DNA of 38,664 nucleotides from Chloroflexota bacterium (GTDB lineage: Bacteria > Chloroflexota > Anaerolineae > Promineifilales > Promineifilaceae). The stretch spans positions 1 through 38,664 of the forward strand of contig JAJRVV010000210.1 of NCBI GenBank assembly GCA_024277135.1, written 5' to 3'. The notes under the pieces were generated by a model. That model was not told the DNA's origin and did no database searches. It was given only the letters and a program-made list of their open reading frames with translations. The position numbers were made by a program, and so were the translations under genes. This document shows, one piece after another, positions 32,229-38,664 of the stretch (within the stretch, counting starts at the first letter, position 1; each line of letters begins with the position of its first letter).

Positions 32229-33521
32229 TTAGAAAGTGGCGACCGACCCCAACTGTTTGCTGGATTGGCTGAGTACGGCCGTCAAATTCTCATTGCAGTT
32301 CACCAGGTAAGCGACCAGCCCGCTGGCGCGCAAAAGCTGAACCAGTCCGACCCCCGAATCCCGGCCGCCAAACGATTCCGCATTCACCACCACCGTCACC
32401 ACCCGCAAGCCGCGCCGGGACAACTGTCGGGCATCGTTCAGCCAGCTTTCATCCGCCGACGCCGTGATCGCGATCACCGTTGTGCCGCGCGGGAAAAGAT
32501 AATTTTCGGCCTGGAGCACATCGGCCACCGGCACCTGCCCCTGCGCCCGCAACACCGCCAACGTCTCCAAAATGCGATTCAACTGCCGTTCGCCCCGGTC
32601 TGCCTGCACCACCTCATTCGACTGCCCATATGCCAGCAAGCCCACCGCCCGGTCATGCCGCAAAAAGTATTGGGCCAGAGAAGCGGCGATGGAAACTGTG
32701 TACTCCTCGGTGGATTCGGGCAGGGAAAAATCATCCAGCCTCATCCAGGCCGGCAAATCCCCCAATTGTGGAGAAAGGAAAGGCGTATCGGCCGGCGCCA
32801 CATGGCCGAAGACGGCCATATCGGGCACAATCCAAATGTCGGCCAGCGGATCCAGCTCGAACTCTTTGACGATGAGCCGGTCGCGGCGGGCGGTGCTGGC
32901 CCAATGGATGCGGCTAAAGCTGTCCCCAGGCGCGTAGTCGCGGACGCCAGAGGCATTGGTGGTGATGTAATGGGTGCGCCGCCGCAGCGCATCGCCGCCG
33001 GGCAACACGCCTATGGGCAGCGCGAATTGATGGATTTCAAAGGTCATGGGATAGACGACGATGTTGTTGGTGACTGTCCAGTCCCGCTCCATGGTGAACA
33101 GGCCGAAAGGGTCGCTGGTGCGCAGCCGCACCGGGCCTAGCTGATATCGCCCCCGTTCCTGACAGACGGTGTGGACGCGCCAGGTGTACCGGCTGTGGGG
33201 GCCGAGGTTGTTGACGACATGGCTGGAAAAGTGGCCGGGCAGGTTGGAGAAATCCCGAATTTCGACCCATAGTTTGGGAATTCGGCCGGTGTTGTCAATG
33301 GTGAATCGCTCTTCTAGCGGCCGTCCCGCCTGAGTGCGTCGGGTGCGGGTATTGCGCGACACCCGCAGCCAGTTGATGTTGACCCAGGCCCAGGCAAACG
33401 ACAAAATCAGCAGCAAACCGAGCAAATAAGCCAGATTGAACAGCAAATCGCGCCCGGTCAGCAACCCGGCCAGAAGCGCTGCCAGCGCCATGATAAAAAC
33501 CGTCGTCCGTCGCTGGCGCAT
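32229..33521 (-). CDS. DUF58 domain protein (MoxR-associated, vWA-like)
   Basis: 430 aa; ATG 33521. Two TM segments at the N-terminus (about 9-20 and 25-46), then an extracytoplasmic or cytoplasmic beta region. The DUF58 signature GGDALRRRTHYITTNASGVRDYAPGDSFSRIHWASTARRD is present in full, followed by a vWA-like C-terminal part. The start lies 2 bp after the moxR stop on the same strand, the standard arrangement for a MoxR AAA ATPase and its DUF58 partner, thought to act as a chaperone-like metal-insertion or envelope-maturation system. It contains no ACGGCCGT except the copy just outside its stop. Confidence 0.88.
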   Translation of the reverse strand: MRQRRTTVFIMALAALLAGLLTGRDLLFNLAYLLGLLLILSFAWAWVNINWLRVSRNTRTRRTQAGRPLEERFTIDNTGRIPKLWVEIRDFSNLPGHFSSHVVNNLGPHSRYTWRVHTVCQERGRYQLGPVRLRTSDPFGLFTMERDWTVTNNIVVYPMTFEIHQFALPIGVLPGGDALRRRTHYITTNASGVRDYAPGDSFSRIHWASTARRDRLIVKEFELDPLADIWIVPDMAVFGHVAPADTPFLSPQLGDLPAWMRLDDFSLPESTEEYTVSIAASLAQYFLRHDRAVGLLAYGQSNEVVQADRGERQLNRILETLAVLRAQGQVPVADVLQAENYLFPRGTTVIAITASADESWLNDARQLSRRGLRVVTVVVNAESFGGRDSGVGLVQLLRASGLVAYLVNCNENLTAVLSQSSKQLGSVATF

Positions 33522-33523
33522 GG

Positions 33524-34474
33524 TTACGCTTTCACCTGCGCGCCGGGAACGGGCAGCCGATCCAGAATATCTTGCACAATGGTTCCCGGCTCCACATCCT
33601 TGATGCGGGCCGCCGGGCCGACGATGATGCGGTGGCCCAGAGCCGGGATGGCCAGCGCCTTCACATCATCCGGCAACACATAATCCCGGCCAAACATGGC
33701 CGCCCGCGCCTGTCCCAGCCGGTAGATAGCCAGCGCGCCGCGCGGACTGGCTCCCAGATACACATCGGGATGCTCCCGTGTTTGGCGCACGATTTCAACG
33801 ATGTATTCCTTCACCTGATTGTCAATATAAATGTCCTTGACCGCTTCTTGAGCCGCCAACAACTCTTCCACCGTCACCGCCTGCTCCAATTGGGTGAGGG
33901 GGTGGGTATGCTGCTGCCGATCCAGAACTTCGATTTCCTGCTCCTTGGTGGCGTAGCCCAATTGGATGCGCAGCAGAAACCGGTCAAGCTGAGCTTCGGG
34001 CAAGGGGAAGGTGCCTTCATATTCGATGGGGTTTTGGGTGGCCAGCACCATGAAGGGGGAGGCGAGGGGATGGGTTTGACCGTCCACCGTCACCTGCCGT
34101 TCTTCCATCGCTTCCAGAAGGGCGGATTGGGTTTTGGGCGTGGCCCGGTTGATTTCGTCTACCAGGACGATTTGAGCGTGGATGGGGCCGGGCCGGAATT
34201 CAAACTCGCGGGTTTTTTGATTGAAGATGGAGATGCCGGTGACATCGCTGGGGAGCATGTCGGGGGTAAACTGGATGCGCTGGAATTTGCTGCCGACGGA
34301 GCGGGCCAGGGATTTGGCTAGGACGGTTTTGCCCACGCCGGGCACGTCTTCGATGAGAATATGCCCCTGGCACAAAAGCCCCAACGCGGTAGTTTGAACG
34401 GCGGCGCGTTTGCCTACCATCACCCGCTCTACGTTATCTACAATGCGGTTGGCAATTTCCTGGACATCAACCAT
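33524..34474 (-). CDS. moxR: MoxR-family AAA ATPase
   Basis: 316 aa from ATG 34474 ([14 protein letters not shown]), behind GGAG on the minus strand. The frame is open up to 34606, but that part is the palindromic repeat. Walker [17 protein letters not shown], Walker [23 protein letters not shown], sensor 1 [27 protein letters not shown] and the C-terminal lid [16 protein letters not shown] are intact. It would act as the ATP-driven chaperone of the DUF58 partner immediately downstream. Confidence 0.93.
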   Translation of the reverse strand: MVDVQEIANRIVDNVERVMVGKRAAVQTTALGLLCQGHILIEDVPGVGKTVLAKSLARSVGSKFQRIQFTPDMLPSDVTGISIFNQKTREFEFRPGPIHAQIVLVDEINRATPKTQSALLEAMEERQVTVDGQTHPLASPFMVLATQNPIEYEGTFPLPEAQLDRFLLRIQLGYATKEQEIEVLDRQQHTHPLTQLEQAVTVEELLAAQEAVKDIYIDNQVKEYIVEIVRQTREHPDVYLGASPRGALAIYRLGQARAAMFGRDYVLPDDVKALAIPALGHRIIVGPAARIKDVEPGTIVQDILDRLPVPGAQVKA

Positions 34475-34786
34475 TTGATATGCTCCTTTTCTTTTTTGAC
34501 AATAAGACATCCGATTTCTAACAGCGAGAAATCGGATGTCTTTGCTTACGACACCCGCCGGTATTTTAACACAACTAGGTTTATTTTGGTGGCAAAATGG
34601 TGGCAAACGTATGGGAAGCGTGGGGTTGCCGCCATCTGATTGAGGCTGGTCGGCCCTATTTTACGGGGTGAAGATGAATGTGAGATTAGAGGGGCGGAGG
34701 ATGACCGTTTAGCCGGTGAATGGGTGCGTCTGTCCGCTGTGTGGATTCGTTTATGTCTAACAAACGTGGTAAAATTAGCCCTCAAA
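34475..34786. other. Divergent intergenic region between moxR and the multi-TM gene
   Basis: It holds copy 4 of the AGACATCC palindrome (34504-34542). A TAAAAT at 34770-34775, 12 bp before the next ATG, is a possible -10 element. The rest has no gene I can support. Confidence 0.45.
34504..34542. repeat. Palindromic repeat, AGACATCCGATTTCT family, copy 4
   Basis: AAGACATCCGATTTCT (34504-34519) and AGAAATCGGATGTCTT (34527-34542), perfect, 7-base loop. It lies about 24 kb from the other three copies. Confidence 0.85.
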
Positions 34787-35755
34787 ATGATGCAAGAAAA
34801 GCAAGAAACAATCCCTTTGCCCGGCGTGATGGCTACTCTGGCCGCCGGGTTTGATCTGACGGCAAAACATTTCTGGCTCGTGCTCCTTCCCGCTTTGATG
34901 GATAGTTTTTTTTGGCTGGGGCCACGCCTGAATTTCCGGCCGATTATTGAGCGGTGGGTGGCGTTCAGCCAGCAGCAAAATGTGCCGTTGACCGGCATTG
35001 ATTTGAATGTGCTGTTGGATGCAGCGCCGCTGACGAATCTGTTTTCCAGCCTCAGTGTGCCCTTCCTGGGCGTGCCGGCGTTGATGATGTGGATTATGCC
35101 GGAGAAGACGCCGTTGTCGCCGCCGGTGTGGGAATTGAACAGCGGCTGGTTGTGGGCCGGGTTGTTTTTTCTGTTGAGTATGGCGGGATTGTTGTTGACG
35201 GCCGTCTACTATGGCCTGATTGTGCGGGCGATGAGGGAACCTGCCGGCGACCGCTCTTTCCTGGTGACGGCGGCGCTGAACTGGTTGAAGCTGTTGGGCC
35301 TGGGCTTGCTGTTTTTGACGGCTATGTTCATCATTTACATACCGCTGTTAATTGTAGGCATGATTCTGGCTTTTTTCAGCCCGGCATTGGCGTCGCTGGT
35401 GATTTTTGTGGGGCCGGTGCTGGCAGTGTGGCTGGTCATCTATTTCTTCTTTGCTCCCCAAGGAATGTTCTGGCACGGCCGTCCCCTGTTGGCGGCTTTG
35501 CTGGAGAGCGTTTTGCTGGTGCGGCGTTACTTTTTATCGGCAACGGGACTCCTGTTTCTCATTTTCGTCATCAATCGGCTGTTGGACAACTTGCTGTTAA
35601 CCGCCGACGACGGTTCCTGGTTGACATTGGCCGGCATCGTCGGCCACGCCTACGTCAGCACAGCGTTGGTGGCGGCGACATTTATCTTTTACCGCGACCG
35701 GTACGCGGACATGCAGTTTCAGGCACAACAACAAGAACACGAGGTTAGAGTTTGA
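34787..35755 (+). CDS. Multi-pass membrane protein of unknown function
   Basis: 322 aa from ATG 34787 or the adjacent ATG 34790; the open frame extends to 34640 but lacks coding character there. About six hydrophobic segments: roughly 27-45, 80-100, 120-145, 165-190, 200-230 and 270-290. The patterns LPALMDSFFWLGPRL and FFFAPQGMFWHGRPLLAALLESVLLVRR recall uncharacterised Chloroflexota membrane proteins, but I cannot name a family. It is upstream of gyrB, separated by a complex hairpin element. No ribosome site is visible; a TAAAAT 12 bp upstream hints at a leaderless transcript. Confidence 0.65.
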   Translation: MMQEKQETIPLPGVMATLAAGFDLTAKHFWLVLLPALMDSFFWLGPRLNFRPIIERWVAFSQQQNVPLTGIDLNVLLDAAPLTNLFSSLSVPFLGVPALMMWIMPEKTPLSPPVWELNSGWLWAGLFFLLSMAGLLLTAVYYGLIVRAMREPAGDRSFLVTAALNWLKLLGLGLLFLTAMFIIYIPLLIVGMILAFFSPALASLVIFVGPVLAVWLVIYFFFAPQGMFWHGRPLLAALLESVLLVRRYFLSATGLLFLIFVINRLLDNLLLTADDGSWLTLAGIVGHAYVSTALVAATFIFYRDRYADMQFQAQQQEHEVRV

Positions 35756-35775
35756 GTTAGCAGCCTGTCGGAAAA

Positions 35776-35836
35776 GTAGCTGTAGCCGCGGTTTCCTACC
35801 GCGTTCCCAGAGGCGAGGTAAGGATACCTCGGCTAC
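35776..35836. repeat. Three-stem hairpin element upstream of gyrB
   Basis: CGCGGT-TTCCT-ACCGCG (35787-35803) and CGAGGTA-AGGA-TACCTCG (35814-35831) are closed by an outer pair GTAGCC (35782-35787) / GGCTAC (35831-35836). The symmetrical cloverleaf-like layout suggests a dispersed repeat or a structured leader for gyrB. Confidence 0.6.
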
Positions 35837-35839
35837 TAG

Positions 35840-37816
<1,977 letters not shown>

Positions 37817-37934
37817 TCGTTTTCAAAATTCCTGACACAACCCAAAACCCGCTGCCGGTCTTCATTGAAAGTATAACAAAACTAAAATCGAGTCCCAAAA
37901 ACGGACAAAACGTATTACTCTACCAACCGATTTG

Positions 37935-38445
37935 ATGACCTACGATGAACTCGCATCGGATAAAAAGGCATTTCGCCAATATTTGGATGAAATGCTACAC
38001 GCTCATCCAGAATTGTTTCCTAATGATATTAATCAGGGTTACAAACTACACGTATGATGCCGCCATCCAAGAAAATGCCTCACGTACAATTGCGACGGAT
38101 TCAATTAAAAGCCCTTGATGAACAGTCGCAACTCCAAGTATTTACCGTTGCCCCATGCGATGTCTTACCGTATATGGCTGGTGATGCGAATAAAGTTGAA
38201 AAGGCATTGTTCTTACGACGCTTTGGCGTACCATTCTGGGCGCTGACTTATGTGTTCGGACGGAATGATTCCTATTGGTGAAATTTGGTCGCCTCTTTTG
38301 GTCGGAATGATATTGTAGGCACAACTGTCAAGCAACCAGAAAATATGCCTCAACATTTATTGGCCGATGAGAAACACACCCGCTTTCAAGGGGAAAAAGC
38401 ATATATTGCTACAACCGTTGCCAATGATTGCGTTCTAGCAGATTG
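37935..38445 (+). pseudogene. Degenerate DDE-type transposase
   Basis: Fragment 1 (ATG 37935, ACCTACGATG onward) reads MTYDELASDKKAFRQYLDEM to GYKLHV and a stop at 38055. The sensible sequence continues in another frame from 38054 (KKMPHVQLRRIQLKA, LFLRRFGVPFWALTYVFGRND) and stops at TGA 38279. It then resumes in the same frame as SFGRNDIVGTTVK and LLADEKHTRFQGEKAYIATTV before losing similarity near 38440. One frameshift, one stop and a missing 3' part: a dead transposase. It is AT-richer than its surroundings and lacks the octamer. No terminal inverted repeats are evident. Confidence 0.7.
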
Positions 38446-38505
38446 TCGGAAAAGTCAAATAAGCGAGTGTTCGCATAAATTAGCGATTTTGAGACTGGGA
38501 GTGGT

Positions 38506-38533
38506 TAATCTCTAATCTCCAGTCTCCAATCCC
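38506..38533. repeat. Heptanucleotide tandem array
   Basis: TAATCTC, TAATCTC, CAGTCTC, CAATCCC directly before the last gene; similar to the array at 6852-6865. Confidence 0.7.
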
Positions 38534-38540
38534 CGAAACT

Positions 38541-38664
38541 GTGTATACTTCCCACCCCCTCCTTCGCCTGTTGCGTTACGCCCGCCATTACCGGCGGCGG
38601 ATCGCGCAGGCGTCGTTCTATTCCATCCTCAACAAAATTTTTGACCTGGCCCCGCCGGCCTTGA
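38541..38664 (+). CDS. ABC transporter transmembrane/ATP-binding protein, 5' end only
   Basis: The last 124 bases are open from GTG 38541 and read [20 protein letters not shown], then [15 protein letters not shown]. This is the typical beginning of the membrane domain of an exporter-type ABC protein. Only about 41 residues are visible. The GTG is the only reasonable start. The 7-bp array ends 7 bp upstream. Confidence 0.6.
   Translation, partial: MYTSHPLLRLLRYARHYRRRIAQASFYSILNKIFDLAPPAL

Noticed and set aside
34475-34606. N-terminal extension of MoxR
   Set aside because: It is read through the palindromic repeat; a good GGAG and ATG occur at 34474.

Overview
The window looks like a stretch of chromosome from a free-living, GC-rich bacterium, most likely a Chloroflexota member (Anaerolineae-like). 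The reasons are the many secreted proteins with Thr/Pro-rich linkers behind lipoprotein or membrane signals, the absence of outer-membrane genes, and the overall housekeeping gene style. No rRNA is present and I saw no tRNA, so the placement is inference. Most of the window is core metabolism and envelope biology. Small laterally acquired modules sit between the core genes.

Layout. 1-1381 (-): partial S41 peptidase lipoprotein. 1640-4013 (+): two tandem PAS histidine kinases with a cysteine-rich metal- or redox-like motif. 4208-6842 (+): class II aldolase-like enzyme and a secreted glycosidase-like TIM barrel. 6875-8944 (-): EF-G paralogue. 9412-13300 (+): LiaF-like membrane protein, thyA, folA and an M23 peptidase. 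13310-14416 (-): saccharopine-dehydrogenase-like protein. 14631-18423 (+): lipoate ligase and alaS. 18471-19310: a DUF4160/HTH toxin-antitoxin-like operon whose first gene is split by a miniature inverted-repeat element. 19438-27391 (+): membrane protein, baseplate-J-like protein, ruvX, mltG, a shortened substrate-binding lipoprotein, a coiled-coil membrane protein and a TPR/SLT lytic transglycosylase. 27419-28328: multiply broken pseudogene. 28305-29205: a MazF/PemK module between direct repeats. 29381-29923: brnTA. 29966-32224 (+): methyltransferase and miaB. 32229-34474 (-): moxR-DUF58 operon. 34787-37816 (+): multi-TM protein and gyrB. 37935-38445: degenerate transposase. 38541-end: start of an ABC transporter.

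Gene sets that work together: thyA and folA form the dTMP/folate cycle. mltG, the SLT protein and the M23 peptidase all act on or recognise peptidoglycan. moxR and DUF58 form a standard pair. brnT/brnA and the MazF pair are toxin-antitoxin modules.

The most striking signal is not a gene. The palindrome ACGGCCGT occurs at least 75 times by eye, where about one is expected. It lies mostly inside conserved genes, as Thr-Ala-Val or Asp-Gly-Arg codons, and is absent from the toxin-antitoxin and transposase regions. This resembles the cyanobacterial HIP1 octamer. In addition, at least a dozen gene junctions carry short tandem arrays with an exact 7-bp period but a different unit sequence each time, like cyanobacterial STRR repeats. 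Several dispersed hairpin families add to this. The window therefore combines HIP-like, STRR-like and palindromic repeats in one probable non-cyanobacterial genome.
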